Shown piece by piece: positions 33,373-43,189 of a DNA stretch of 64,000 nucleotides. A program made the translations under genes and the position numbers. Where the stretch lies: contig JBPCKZ010000201.1 of the NCBI GenBank assembly GCA_051003795.1, forward strand, positions 1 through 64,000, given 5' to 3'. The notes under the pieces were generated by a model. That model had not been told where the DNA came from. It searched no databases and saw only the letters and a program-made list of their open reading frames with translations. The first letter of the stretch is position 1, and every line of letters begins with the position of its first letter. The stretch comes from JALYXS01 sp051003795. GTDB taxonomy: Bacteria; Acidobacteriota; Terriglobia; Bryobacterales; Bryobacteraceae.

Positions 33373-35181
33373 ATGCTTCAAAAAATCGATTTCTGCCGGT
33401 TGACCCTCTCTCTAGCCTTGGCGTTTGCGCCGCAATGCGCGCGCGCGGCCAACGCTTTCGTGCAACATAACCTGGTTTCCGATATTGATGGAATGGCGGA
33501 TCACACCGACCCCGGACTCGTGAACCCCTGGGGTATCGCGACCTCGGCGACGAGCCCTTTCTGGATTTCCGACAATCGCACGGGTCTTTCGACCCTCTAC
33601 AATTCCGCGGGCGTGGTAAATGCGCTGAAGGTCACGGTGCCAACCCCCGGCGGCAGCGGAACATCGGCTCCGACGGGCATCGTATTCAACTCGACGATGG
33701 TTTTCAACGTCGCCGAAGGCAAACCGGCAAGCTTTATCTTTGCCACCGAGGACGGCACCATCTCCGGATGGAATTCTACCGTGGACATGACTCACGCCGT
33801 GGTGAAGGTAGACCAGTCCGCCGCCAAGGCCGTTTATAAAGGCCTGGCGATGGGGTCCATAAACGGAGGGCCGGTGCTTTACGCCTCCAACTTCTATGCC
33901 GGCAAGATCGATGTCTTTGACGCGAACTTCGCGCCAGTTTCGCTTACCGGCGCTTTCCTCGACCCGATGATTCCAGCCGGTTTCGCGCCATTCAATATTC
34001 AAAACCTGAGCGGGAAGCTCTATGTCACTTATGCGAAGCAAGATGCCGCTAAACAGGACGACGTTTCGGGACCCGGCAACGGTTATGTCGATGTATTCGA
34101 TATGAGCGGGGTCTTGCTTCAGCGGATCGCTGCTGGAGGCGTGTTGAACTCCCCCTGGGGCGTGGCGATCGCTCCCGCCGGCTTCGGGGATTTTGGCGGC
34201 AATCTATTGGTCGGGAACTTCGGCAATGGCCGCATCAACGCGTTCAGCCTCACCGGGGGCATGACCGCGGGCATGTCGACAGGCGCTTTGCAGGATGCCA
34301 AGGGCAACGCCATCGTCATCCCCGGCTTGTGGGCCCTTCAGCTTGGAAACGGCGGGAACGGCGGCGATTCCAATGCCATCTATTTCACCGCCGGGATTCC
34401 GGGGCCGTCCGGGCCAGTGGAATCGCACGGCCTCTTCGGAAGCTTACAGGCCGGTCCGGCGATCGTTTCGAACGGCGTTGTGAACGGCGCCAGTTTTCAA
34501 CCCGGCATCGCGCCGAATACGTTCATCACGATACTGGGTTCGAGTCTCGCTTCCACGACGAGGACCTGGGGCAGCGCCGATTTTGTGAATGGGAAACTGC
34601 CCACTCAACTCGACGGCGTCAGCGCGACGGTAAACGGCAAGCCGGCATACATCTATTTCGTCAGCCCGAAGCAGCTCAATATTCTGTCGCCGGTCGATAC
34701 GATGACGGGGCAAGTGCAAGTGCAGATCATGAATAACGGCTTGACCAGCGCCACCCTGACGGCGCAAATGCAAGCCGTTTCCCCCGCTTTCTTTTTGATC
34801 GGGATGGGCAAGTATATCGCCGCCACTCATGGCGATGGTTCGGTGATCGGGCCCGCGGCATTATTCCCGGGATCGAGCACGCCCGCGAAGCCCGGCGAAA
34901 CCATCGTGCTCTATGGGACTGGATTCGGGGCGACCAATCCGGCTATTCCGGACGGCAGCCTGGTTACATCGGCGGCGAAACTCGTGGAAACGCCCATGAT
35001 TACGGTCGGCGGCGCTCCCGCGACCGTCACGTTCGCGGGACTTACGGGGGCTGGCCTGTATCAGATTAATATTGTGATTCCGGCGGCGACCGCCGACGGA
35101 GATGTGCCCGTGGTCGCTCAGGCGGGCGGAGTATCGACACAAGCGAACGCATTGATAACGGTTCAGGCGAAATCGCAGTAG
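33373..35181 (+). CDS. Secreted TIGR03118-type beta-propeller protein with TIGR03437 C-terminus
   Basis: A 602-residue protein. The signal peptide is about 1-25 (ending CARA). Residues ~28-360 form a propeller-like region of the TIGR03118 family: QHNLVSDIDGMADHTDPGLVNPWGIA, PFWISDNRTGLSTLYNS, YASNFYAGKIDVFDANF and LLVGNFGNGRINAF. Residues ~370-602 are the Solibacter C-terminal domain, with VNGASFQPGIAPNTFITILGSSLA, VNGKPAYIYFVSPKQLNILSP, PAKPGETIVLYGTGFG and VTFAGLTGAGLYQINIVIP. The latter is probably an Ig-like cell-surface or adhesion domain. Function unknown. The next gene starts 7 bp downstream. Confidence 0.88.
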   Translation: MLQKIDFCRLTLSLALAFAPQCARAANAFVQHNLVSDIDGMADHTDPGLVNPWGIATSATSPFWISDNRTGLSTLYNSAGVVNALKVTVPTPGGSGTSAPTGIVFNSTMVFNVAEGKPASFIFATEDGTISGWNSTVDMTHAVVKVDQSAAKAVYKGLAMGSINGGPVLYASNFYAGKIDVFDANFAPVSLTGAFLDPMIPAGFAPFNIQNLSGKLYVTYAKQDAAKQDDVSGPGNGYVDVFDMSGVLLQRIAAGGVLNSPWGVAIAPAGFGDFGGNLLVGNFGNGRINAFSLTGGMTAGMSTGALQDAKGNAIVIPGLWALQLGNGGNGGDSNAIYFTAGIPGPSGPVESHGLFGSLQAGPAIVSNGVVNGASFQPGIAPNTFITILGSSLASTTRTWGSADFVNGKLPTQLDGVSATVNGKPAYIYFVSPKQLNILSPVDTMTGQVQVQIMNNGLTSATLTAQMQAVSPAFFLIGMGKYIAATHGDGSVIGPAALFPGSSTPAKPGETIVLYGTGFGATNPAIPDGSLVTSAAKLVETPMITVGGAPATVTFAGLTGAGLYQINIVIPAATADGDVPVVAQAGGVSTQANALITVQAKSQ

Positions 35182-35187
35182 GTTCGC

Positions 35188-36153
35188 TTGTTAAAGTCGA
35201 TCGATATTCTTCTGGGTTTGACCGTCGTGATGCTGGTGGCCAGCATGGCGGTAACGGTGCTGACCGAATTCGCCACGAACGTGTTCAACAACAAGGGCCG
35301 GAATTTGAAAAATGGGTTAGCCGACATGCTTCAGCAGATGAGCACGACCTTCGATCGCGCGACGGCTGGGCACATTGCGGATAAGCTGCTAACCCATCCG
35401 TTAATCCGCGAGACATTTGGGCGGCTCGGAACGGTGATTCATCGCGAGGAGTTGACCAAGCTTCTGATGGAACTCGCGAGCGGCACGGGGCCGCACAAAC
35501 TTGAAGAGGCGCCGCGGCGAACGCTCCAAGACGTTCTCGCGGCGAACGGAATCGCCGATCCCGGAGCTGCTCTCAACGGTATTCGAAAGAGAGCCATGTC
35601 GTTGGAAGCGTCGAACCCGGAGCTGGCGAGCTATACCCGCCAAAGCATGGCGATTTTGCAGGAAGCCGCGAGCGATTTCGTAGCGAAGATCGATTCCTGG
35701 TTCGATGGAACCATCGACCGCGTTACGGCGCGCTTCACTTTTACGACTCGTGGGCTGACGTTCGTGAATGGACTTCTCATCGCCATGCTGATCCAACTGG
35801 ATTCGGTCGCGCTGGTGAACCGGCTATCGATGGACGACGCGCTGCGCAGCTCGCTCGTGCAGCAGGCGGCACAGCTCGACAAGACTCCTTTGGACGGCGA
35901 AAAGATTCGTTCGCTGGCGAGCAACGATCTGATCGACGTTCCGACTCTCGACCAATGGTGGACGCAATGGCGCTGGTCGAAAATCCCGGGAATTTTGATC
36001 TCGACCATGCTGCTGAGTTTGGGCGCGCCATTCTGGTACAACTCGCTCAAGACTCTGCTGCGGCTAAGATCGTCGCTCGCCGACAAGGACGACGATCAGC
36101 GCAAAGGCCGTCAATTGGGTCCAACTTCCGCGGGGCCGGTTGTGATTACGTGA
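35188..36153 (+). CDS. Hypothetical membrane protein
   Basis: A 321-residue protein with a TTG start at 35188, 7 bp after the previous stop. Predicted membrane segments are at ~5-27 (LLGLTVVMLVASMAVTVLTEF), ~195-213 (LTFVNGLLIAMLIQLDSVALV) and ~270-288 (IPGILISTMLLSLGAPFWYN). The long middle part is helical and contains DKLLTHPLIRE and HREELTKLLMELA. The C-terminal tail is charged. I recognise the general type, common in environmental bacteria, but no named function. The stop is followed 22 bp later by the end of the convergent DUF4185 gene. Confidence 0.7.
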   Translation: MLKSIDILLGLTVVMLVASMAVTVLTEFATNVFNNKGRNLKNGLADMLQQMSTTFDRATAGHIADKLLTHPLIRETFGRLGTVIHREELTKLLMELASGTGPHKLEEAPRRTLQDVLAANGIADPGAALNGIRKRAMSLEASNPELASYTRQSMAILQEAASDFVAKIDSWFDGTIDRVTARFTFTTRGLTFVNGLLIAMLIQLDSVALVNRLSMDDALRSSLVQQAAQLDKTPLDGEKIRSLASNDLIDVPTLDQWWTQWRWSKIPGILISTMLLSLGAPFWYNSLKTLLRLRSSLADKDDDQRKGRQLGPTSAGPVVIT

Positions 36154-36174
36154 GAGCGTGCCGCTCGTAAAACG

Positions 36175-38118
36175 TCAGTGCTGCACGGTGAGAAGCACTC
36201 CCGCCTGCGTTTCCGAGCCGTTGTAAGTTGCGGCGATCGGCTGATCCCCATCCGCAAGCGACGCCGGGACCACCACGTTGAATTGAAACTGACCCGGTGC
36301 AACCAGGCCGGCAAACGTCACCGTCGCAGTGACTCCTCCAATCTTCACCACGGGCGGCGGAGACAAGGTTCCACCCTGCGCTGTCGATCCAAAGCCATTG
36401 GCGTACAGCACCGCGGTTTCCCCTGGCTTCGCGGGCGACGTAAGGCCCGGAAACAGACTCGCCGGTCCGAGCAAGGCCCCACTGGCGTGTTCCGCCGCCA
36501 CGTACGCGCCTCCGTTGAATATGAAGAACGACGGGGAGACCGGTTGCGCCTGCACGGTAGCCGGCGCGCTTGTGACTCCGGCATTGGTCAGCCTCACTTG
36601 CACCGGGCCTTGCATGGCATCGGGCGGCGTCAAGATATTCACCTGGGTTGGGCTGATGTAGTACACGTAGGCGCTTTTCCCGTTCACCGTCACGCCGACT
36701 CCGTCCAGCTCGGTCGGCAACTGATTACTTACGAAATCGGATGACTGCCAGATCCTTGTGTCACTCGCCGGCGCGATGTTAGTCCCTTTGATCTCGACCC
36801 AAGTGTTCGGCGCGATCGTGGGAACGTCGCCCTCGGCGTTCGCAACCAGGGAAATCGCGGGAACCGCGCCCGAGATCGTGAACTCAGACCGCATTTTGAC
36901 GACGGTATAAGGGTTCCACGTCGACATCGTGTAATAAATCTTCAGAGTATTGCCCGCAACCCTGGTGAAACGCTCGATCATTAAGGGCGCATAAGCCCCT
37001 CCGCGCGTCGTATAGATGTCGTTGCTACCAATGGTGGGTCCGTTCAGTCCATCGCCCGGCGGGTCGGGGAGAATGGCCGGATTATGAATGAACGCTCCCA
37101 AACCGTTGTCGCGGACCCCATTGAATATGAGCTGCGGCGTGGCCCACGGGCCCCACGGTTGTTGAGCGTAGGTGAAGTAAGCTCCCGTTGTCTTTTCCGA
37201 CTGACGCCCTCCGTCGTAGGTCATCAGCCAAAGCCCAAGATCACTCGAGAAAATTACCGACAGGTTGCCAACCGTAGGTTTATGGTTCGGCCAAACGGGC
37301 CCGTTCAGCGGATTATCGACCACCACGGGAACGGCACCCGCCTCCGCGCTGGTCCACATCGGCTGCCCATCCACGAGGCCTGCAAAGTAACGCGTCCCGG
37401 CGCCGGTCGCAAACGAACTCGCGGGCGTCGTGGAGAGGTAGATATCGGACGCCCGGTAGGCTCCCGCGCCAAATAAGAGGATCTCGGTACCCGAGATATG
37501 AGGCGCGGTAATAATGAAGTGTCCGCCCGGCATGTGGGAGATCGTGCGCCCCGTCGTGAAGGTCTGAGCCGTCTCATCGAAGCGTGCAAGGACCGAGGAA
37601 TCGTTGACGTGCGGATTTGCAAGACTCGTATCGGCCCCGGTGTTGCAGATGAGGTAAATGCCGCTGGCGAGACTGATTCCGGAGTTGGGAACATCGTCGG
37701 GCCCCATATCGATTCCAGGCGGCTCGACGAAGAGCGGCGTGCCGTCGCTGTTTGTGAAAAAGTTGAGCGCCAGCCCCGCTTCGGGGTTGGTGCTCGCGCT
37801 CCAGGCCAACGGATCGTGAGCGCGGTAGTTCACGTTCCTGCCAATTGTGTCGCCGAACAGGAATATCGCCTTCCCGTTGTCCTCAAACGAGTAGCCGATA
37901 TCGTTGCCTAAAATATTGAACCGGGAAACCGTTTGGCTGGCCGTGGGCGCCTTGGTCTGATAATCTTGATCGCCGACGATCTGCTCGAGCTTGACCGAGG
38001 AACCGGCAACGTACGTGAGGGACGTGGCGCCCGCGGACTGCGCCGCCGCCGGTGGCGGCTGAACGATCCCGGATAGAAACAGTAGGGCCCAAACGGAGGA
38101 TCTTGGGGAGTTTCCCAT
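36175..38118 (-). CDS. Secreted DUF4185-like protein with TIGR03437 C-terminus
   Basis: A 647-residue protein. The signal peptide is about 1-27 (ending AAAQS). Residues ~35-400 resemble DUF4185 five-bladed propellers: SRFNILGNDIGYSFEDNGKAIFLFGDTIG, PHVNDSSVLARFDE, LWLMTYDGGRQ and YFTYAQQPWGPW. Residues ~415-647 are the Solibacter C-terminal domain (PTIAPNTWVEIKGTNIAP, VNGKSAYVYYISPTQVNILTPP, PAKPGETAVLYANGFGS). DUF4185 proteins are glycoside-hydrolase-like propellers of unknown substrate. ATG start at 38118. Confidence 0.82.
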   Translation of the reverse strand: MGNSPRSSVWALLFLSGIVQPPPAAAQSAGATSLTYVAGSSVKLEQIVGDQDYQTKAPTASQTVSRFNILGNDIGYSFEDNGKAIFLFGDTIGRNVNYRAHDPLAWSASTNPEAGLALNFFTNSDGTPLFVEPPGIDMGPDDVPNSGISLASGIYLICNTGADTSLANPHVNDSSVLARFDETAQTFTTGRTISHMPGGHFIITAPHISGTEILLFGAGAYRASDIYLSTTPASSFATGAGTRYFAGLVDGQPMWTSAEAGAVPVVVDNPLNGPVWPNHKPTVGNLSVIFSSDLGLWLMTYDGGRQSEKTTGAYFTYAQQPWGPWATPQLIFNGVRDNGLGAFIHNPAILPDPPGDGLNGPTIGSNDIYTTRGGAYAPLMIERFTRVAGNTLKIYYTMSTWNPYTVVKMRSEFTISGAVPAISLVANAEGDVPTIAPNTWVEIKGTNIAPASDTRIWQSSDFVSNQLPTELDGVGVTVNGKSAYVYYISPTQVNILTPPDAMQGPVQVRLTNAGVTSAPATVQAQPVSPSFFIFNGGAYVAAEHASGALLGPASLFPGLTSPAKPGETAVLYANGFGSTAQGGTLSPPPVVKIGGVTATVTFAGLVAPGQFQFNVVVPASLADGDQPIAATYNGSETQAGVLLTVQH

Positions 38119-38227
38119 CGCCTAAATTACCGGTGCAGTGGGGACGTGCGTTCTTTCCAAAACCGCAATGCGCTTGCCGTGGTCGTCGAGCTTACTTTCT
38201 ATACGGCGAGCCTATCATCCATCACTT

Positions 38228-38398
38228 CTAGTTTTTGGTCAATTGCGACGAATCGCCGATCATTTCTTCGAATCGATGATTCATCGCGTCCTTAAGATCC
38301 TCGATTCGCTTATTGTTGTTCCATGCGGCAATGGTTATGGCAACCACGATCGGCAGCGCGATCCGTACAAACGGCAATTGAACGATCTGCTGCAGCAC
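38228..38398 (-). CDS. Small membrane protein (56 aa)
   Basis: A small minus-strand ORF from GTG 38398 to a TAG at 38228. It begins VLQQIVQLPFVRIALPIVVAITIAAW, one transmembrane helix, then a charged coiled-coil tail NNNKRIEDLKDAMNHRFEEM and GDSSQLTKN. The layout (helix, NNKRIEDL, heptad tail) matches small proteins that recur in acidobacterial genomes, often annotated as hypothetical. It lies in the divergent region between the DUF4185 gene and the sigma factor, on the strand opposite the sigma gene. Confidence 0.5.
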   Translation of the reverse strand: MLQQIVQLPFVRIALPIVVAITIAAWNNNKRIEDLKDAMNHRFEEMIGDSSQLTKN

Positions 38399-38449
38399 GC
38401 ATTCATGTTACACGCTTCGCCGATGGCTCGCTCGGCCCGATGCGGTGCG

Positions 38450-38455
38450 TATAAT
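38450..38455 (+). promoter_or_regulatory. Candidate -10 box of the sigma/kinase pair
   Basis: A perfect TATAAT lies 40 bp upstream of the sigma factor ATG at 38495. No strong -35 match is seen at 17 bp. Confidence 0.4.
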
Positions 38456-38494
38456 CGGCTCCAGCATGGAATTTTGCGGGCGCCGCGAAATTGT

Positions 38495-39087
38495 ATGATC
38501 GCGGACGAAGACGAAAATGTACCGGCAACGCCGGACCCGCACGTCGTGACCCGTTTGTTGCGCCAATGGAGTGACGGGGATGAAGCCGCTTTGGACGAAC
38601 TCATGCCTTTGGTTTACGGTCAGCTCCGCAGACTCGCGGCCGGTTGCCTCGGCGCGGAAGGCCGCCAGCATACGTTGCGCGCCACGGCCCTCGTGCATGA
38701 AGCCTATTTACGCCTGGCGAACTCCGACTTCACATTCACCGATCGCGTTCACTTTTACGCTGTCGCCGCGCGTGTTCTTCGCCATATCCTCGTCGACCAC
38801 GCGAAAGCCGCTCACCGCCAAAAGCGCGGCGGCGGCCCGGTCAAAGTCGCGCTTAACGAGGCTGTCTTGGTGGGTCCCGGCACGCCGCCGAATATTGTGG
38901 AGCTGGACGAGGCGTTGAAGAGCCTGGCGGTCCTCGATGCACGAAAAAGCGACATCGTCGAGCTGCTGTTCTTCGGCGGATTGACATATGAAGAGACGGC
39001 GGCGGCCCTGGCATCTCCCCCGCAACGGTACATCGGGAATTGAAGATGGCCAAGGCCTGGATACGCCGCGAATTGGCAGCGGCGTAA
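38495..39087 (+). pseudogene. ECF sigma factor (TIGR02999-like), frameshifted near the 3' end
   Basis: ATG at 38495. Region 2 is LLRQWSDGDEAALDELMPLVYGQLRRLAAGCL; ATALVHEAYLRLAN and FYAVAARVLRHILVDHAKA are typical of the TIGR02999 group. Region 4 begins LDEALKSLAVLDARKSDIVELLFFGGLTYEETAAAL and then turns to ASPPQRYIGN with a stop at 39043. In the other frame GISPATVHRELKMAKAWIRRELAAA, the expected end of region 4, runs to the stop at 39085-39087. One missing G near 39009 explains this (593 bp instead of 594). The truncated protein would lack the recognition helix for the -35 box. Confidence 0.88.
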
Positions 39088-39103
39088 AGGAGCGGTTGTA
39101 AGC

Positions 39104-40461
39104 ATGGTGCCATCGTCCGGAACGGAGCGCTGGCAACTTTTAAACACTCTGTTCGAGCAAGCCCTCGATCTCGAACCCGCTCGGCGCCGCGCGTTTATCG
39201 ATGAGACCTGTGGCGGCGACGCGGACCTGCGGCGCGAAATCGATTCGCTACTGGAGGCGGCCGGCGATTCAAGCGATTTTATCGCGGCTTCGGTTCAGCT
39301 GGCGGCGCGGGACCTTTGCGCGGAAACCGCGCCGCGGCGCTTCGTCCGGGAACCCGCTTTTCCCATTACGCGGTAATTGGGTTGCTCGGCAGAGGCGGCA
39401 TGGGCCGGGTGTATCTTGCCGAGGACACGCGCCTGGGCCGAAAGATCGCGCTCAAAACGCTATCGCCAGAGTATGTGAACGACCAGGATGCGCTGCGGCG
39501 GTTCGAGCAGGAAGCGCGCGCCGCGTCGGCCCTGAATCACCCCAATATCGTCACGATCCACGACATCGGACAGTTCGAAGGCATTCACTTCATCGCGTGC
39601 GAGTTCATCGAGGGAGCGACCGTTCGGGACAAGCTTCGAGCCGGTCCGGTGGACCCGCATTCCGCGATCGATATCGCCGCGCAAGTTGCCGCGGGGTTGT
39701 CCGCCGCGCACGCGCTCGGCATTACCCATCGCGATATCAAGCCGGAGAACATCATCGTTCGCGAAGACGGATTGGTGAAGGTAGTCGACTTTGGAATTGC
39801 CAAGCTGACGGAGACTTCTATGGCCCGCGGAAGACGGGCTGCCGCGCAGGGCTCGGTCGCGTACACGACAGACCCGGGTAGAGTGATTGGAACGGCCAAG
39901 TACATGTCGCCCGAACAGGCTCGCGGAGGCCCCATCGACGGGCGCAGCGACATTTTCAGCCTGGGTGCGGTTTTGTATGAAATGACGGCCGGGCGGGCGC
40001 CCTTCGAAGGTGAAACGGCGGGCGACCTGATCGCGGAAATCCTAAAGACCGATCCTCCGGCGCTGCACCAGGTCGCGCCGGGCGCGCCAGCCTTGTTGAG
40101 CGGCATTGTCGCGAAGGCCACGCGCAAAGATCGCGGCGAGCGCTACGAGACCGCCGGCCAATTCGCCGCGGAGCTGCACCGTCTCCAACGCGAACTGGAC
40201 TTTCGGAGCCGGGCTGGCGAGCCGATCGCGCCCGGCCGCCGGCGGCTCAAATGGTTGGCGGCGGTTCCGATGGTCCTTGCCGCAATCGCAACCATCGCCA
40301 TCGTTGTCCACTGGCGGTCGCGGGCCCTCGCTCCGGCGCGGCCGCGAAGTTTGGCAATTTTCGGCTTGGCCCTGTCTCAAGCTTGGTCGGGGTTCGTGCT
40401 GTTCGCGGCGGTCGACGACAACGCGAACGCGTTGGCTATTTGGACTGTCCCGCTTCAGTAG
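39104..40461 (+). pseudogene. Ser/Thr protein kinase (PknB-like), frameshifted and truncated
   Basis: The N-terminal segment from ATG 39104 (TERWQLLNTLFEQALDLEPARRRAFIDE) is the usual start of Solibacter kinases. It is out of frame with the kinase domain, which continues from about 39330: GRGGMGRVYLAEDTRLGRKIALK, THRDIKPENIIV, VVDFGIAKL, GTAKYMSPEQA and SDIFSLG. A single missing base near 39330 accounts for it (1,358 bp). A transmembrane helix follows (WLAAVPMVLAAIATIAIVVHW). The large C-terminal sensor (TPR, TolB or WD40 repeats) is reduced to ~35 residues ending LAIWTVPLQ. It pairs with the sigma factor 17 bp upstream. Confidence 0.85.
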
Positions 40462-40531
40462 GGAATCCGGCGTTCGGGGCGGCGGTGAATCCGTCGCCCC
40501 GCGACCCGGCCGTTAACGAACTTTGCCAAAA

Positions 40532-43189
40532 TTAACCGCTTCGCTGTCCCGCCAAATCTTCCAAGCATCGAGCAATCAACGCCGTCCACCCGGTCTGGTG
40601 GCTCGCGCCGCATCCACGCCCGGTATCCCCGTCGAAATACTCATAAAACCAAACCATGTTTTTCCAATGCGGATTATCCGCGAACCAACGCAGTTCAGCC
40701 TGCCACGGGCACCAACCCGTTTCATCCGGTAGAAAAATACTGGTGAGGCGCGCGTTCAATTCCTTCGCCACCTCCCGTAGATTTTTCATCTCTCCCGAAC
40801 CAACCGGACACTCCACGCGAAACTCGTCCCCATAGAAATGGTGATATCGTTCCAGCGCCTCGATCAGCAAATAGTTCATCGGAAACCAGATTGGCCCGCG
40901 CCAATTGGAATTCCCGCCGAAGAGTCCGCTCCGCGATTCACCCGGTTCGTAATCGACGCGCCGCTCGTCCCCATCCACATGCAAAACGTATGGATGCTCT
41001 CGATGGATCTTTGAGACCGAACGGATTCCGAACGGCGAAAGGAACTCGCCCTCGTCGAGCACGCGCCGCAACACGCGAGTCAAACGCTCCTGTGATGGAA
41101 TCGCCAGCAGCGCGTGACCGTGATCGCCCGCACCGGCCGATTGCATGAGCGAGATCTGGCGCATCAGATCCTTGCGATTCGTGAGAAACCACTGCATGCG
41201 CTTCCGAAATCCCGGAAGCCTTTCGATCACCGTGTCTTCGAGCACGTCGACGGCGAAGAGCGGCGTCACGCCCACCAGCGACCGGATCTTCAACGGAAAA
41301 TTGCGCCCGTCCACCAGAAGTTGGTCGTAATAAAAGCCGTCCTCTTCGTCCCAAAGCCCGAAGCCGCCCAAGCCATTCATGGCATCGGCGATCGCGACGA
41401 AATGCTCGAAAAATTTCGAAGCCACGTCTTCATAAGCCGGATCTTCCGACGCCAACTCCAGAGCCATCGAGAGCATGGTCGAGCAGTAGAACGCCATCCA
41501 CGCGGTGCCGTCCGCCTGCTCCAGCACCTGGCCCTGCGGAAGCGGTTTCGAACGGTCGAAGATGCCGATATTATCGAGCCCCAGGAATCCGCCCGAGAAC
41601 ACCTGCTTACCCGCGATATCTTTTCGATTCACCCACCACGTGAAATTGATCAGCAGTTTCTGAAACACTCGCTCGAGGAAAATCCGGTCGCGCTCCCCAT
41701 GCGGCGCGCTGATCTTATACACGCGCCAGCAGGCCCAGGCATGGACGGGCGGGTTCACGTCCGAAAACGCAAACTCGTACGCGGGCATCTGGCCGTTCGG
41801 ATTCGTATACCATTCGCGCAACAAAAGAACGAGTTGTTCCTTGGCGAATTCCGGATCGATCTGCGCAAAAGGGATCATGTGGAACGCGAGATCCCAAGCC
41901 GCGTACCACGGGTATTCCCAATTATCGGGCATCGAGATCACGTCGCGGTTGAACAGGTGAAGCCAGCCGGAATTGCGCCCGTCCCAGCGGCTCTCCGGCG
42001 GCGCGGGCTGCGAGGGATCTCCTTCGAGCCAGTCCTGCACGGCGTAATAGTAAAACTGCTTCGTCCAGAGCAGGCTGGCGTATGCCTGCCGCACGACTTG
42101 CCTTTCCAAGTCGCCGGTGTGGCGCGGCTCGAAGGCGGAATAGAAGTCGTCGGCCTCGCGAATGCGGGCTTCAAAAATAGAATCGAAATCAGCGCCGAAA
42201 TCGGGCCGCGCGCCCGCGCCGCCGGAATCCCCGGAGAGCCGGAAACGAAGTTGCACGCCCTTGCCCGCCGGGATGTTCAGCTTGTAATACGCCGCGGCCT
42301 TCGTGCCGGAATTTTGGGGATTCACGGCATCCTTCCTGCCATGCACGACGTAGCTATCGAAGGCATCCTTCACGTAACCGTCGCCATTGCCGTATCCAAA
42401 CAGCCGTTGGGTATTAGTCTCGTTGCCGGTGAACAGAAATTCCGTTTCCCGATCCGAAGCGAAATGGAACTTGCCCAAGGAGGCGTGTTCGGCCACCAAG
42501 CTGTTCGAATCTTCCCGCGTAATTTGCGGCTTCGGCCAGTATCCTTCTCCCGTTCGCCCCCAACTCCAGGTGTTCCGGAACCATAGGGTCGGCAAGAAAT
42601 GCAGAAGCCAATCTTCGGGTCCGCGATTCTCGATGCCCACTCGAATCAACAAATCGTCCGGCCCGGCTTTGGCGTACTCCACGGTGATGTCGAAGTAGCG
42701 ATCTCCATCGAAAATGCCGGTGTCGAGGAGCTCGAACTCACGCTGATCCTTCCCGCGCTTGCCGTTCTCTTCGACCAGCCACTCGTAGGGAAATGCGCGC
42801 TGCGGGTACTTATATTGGCCCTTCAAGTACGAATGCGTGGGCGTGGAATCGAGATAGAAGTAGCACTCCTTGACATCCTCGCCGTGGTTGCCTTCGGGGC
42901 CTGTCAGCCCGAACAGCCGTTCTTTGAGGATCGGATCTTGCCCGTTCCACATCGCCAGCGCGAAGCAGAGGCGCCCCTCGCGGTCGCAGATGCCGAGCAG
43001 CCCGTCTTCGCCCCATCGATAGGCGCGGCTGCGAGCTTGATCGTGCGGCAGATAGTCCCAACAGGTTCCCTCGGCCGAGTAGTCCTCGCGGACGGTGCCC
43101 CACTGCCGTTCCGAAAGATACGGGCCCCAACGCTTCCAGTTTTTTTCGCGCTGTGCGTCTTCGAGAAGCCGGTTCTGCTCCGCGCTCAT
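40532..43189 (-). CDS. GH63-type cytosolic glucosidase
   Basis: An 885-residue protein without a signal peptide. Motifs of the GH63 clan: WGPYLSERQWGTVREDYSAEGTCWDYLPHDQARSRAYRWGEDGLLG, YPWYAAWDLAFHMIPFAQID (catalytic Asp), GGFLGLDNIGIFDRS, GLWDEEDGFYYD, and NWRGPIWFPMNYLLIEAL near the C-terminus. These resemble bacterial glucosidases and mannosylglycerate hydrolases that free glucose from compatible solutes or oligosaccharides. The ATG overlaps the glucose dehydrogenase stop as ATGA, so the two are co-translated. The product glucose fits the function of the next enzyme. Confidence 0.88.
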   Translation of the reverse strand: MSAEQNRLLEDAQREKNWKRWGPYLSERQWGTVREDYSAEGTCWDYLPHDQARSRAYRWGEDGLLGICDREGRLCFALAMWNGQDPILKERLFGLTGPEGNHGEDVKECYFYLDSTPTHSYLKGQYKYPQRAFPYEWLVEENGKRGKDQREFELLDTGIFDGDRYFDITVEYAKAGPDDLLIRVGIENRGPEDWLLHFLPTLWFRNTWSWGRTGEGYWPKPQITREDSNSLVAEHASLGKFHFASDRETEFLFTGNETNTQRLFGYGNGDGYVKDAFDSYVVHGRKDAVNPQNSGTKAAAYYKLNIPAGKGVQLRFRLSGDSGGAGARPDFGADFDSIFEARIREADDFYSAFEPRHTGDLERQVVRQAYASLLWTKQFYYYAVQDWLEGDPSQPAPPESRWDGRNSGWLHLFNRDVISMPDNWEYPWYAAWDLAFHMIPFAQIDPEFAKEQLVLLLREWYTNPNGQMPAYEFAFSDVNPPVHAWACWRVYKISAPHGERDRIFLERVFQKLLINFTWWVNRKDIAGKQVFSGGFLGLDNIGIFDRSKPLPQGQVLEQADGTAWMAFYCSTMLSMALELASEDPAYEDVASKFFEHFVAIADAMNGLGGFGLWDEEDGFYYDQLLVDGRNFPLKIRSLVGVTPLFAVDVLEDTVIERLPGFRKRMQWFLTNRKDLMRQISLMQSAGAGDHGHALLAIPSQERLTRVLRRVLDEGEFLSPFGIRSVSKIHREHPYVLHVDGDERRVDYEPGESRSGLFGGNSNWRGPIWFPMNYLLIEALERYHHFYGDEFRVECPVGSGEMKNLREVAKELNARLTSIFLPDETGWCPWQAELRWFADNPHWKNMVWFYEYFDGDTGRGCGASHQTGWTALIARCLEDLAGQRSG

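Noticed and set aside
41114..42586. A 490-codon plus-strand open frame
   Set aside because: Antisense to the GH63 glucosidase, with shadow-type composition and no recognisable motif. The same holds for 27150-28319 (opposite GH127) and 58507-59823 (opposite icd).
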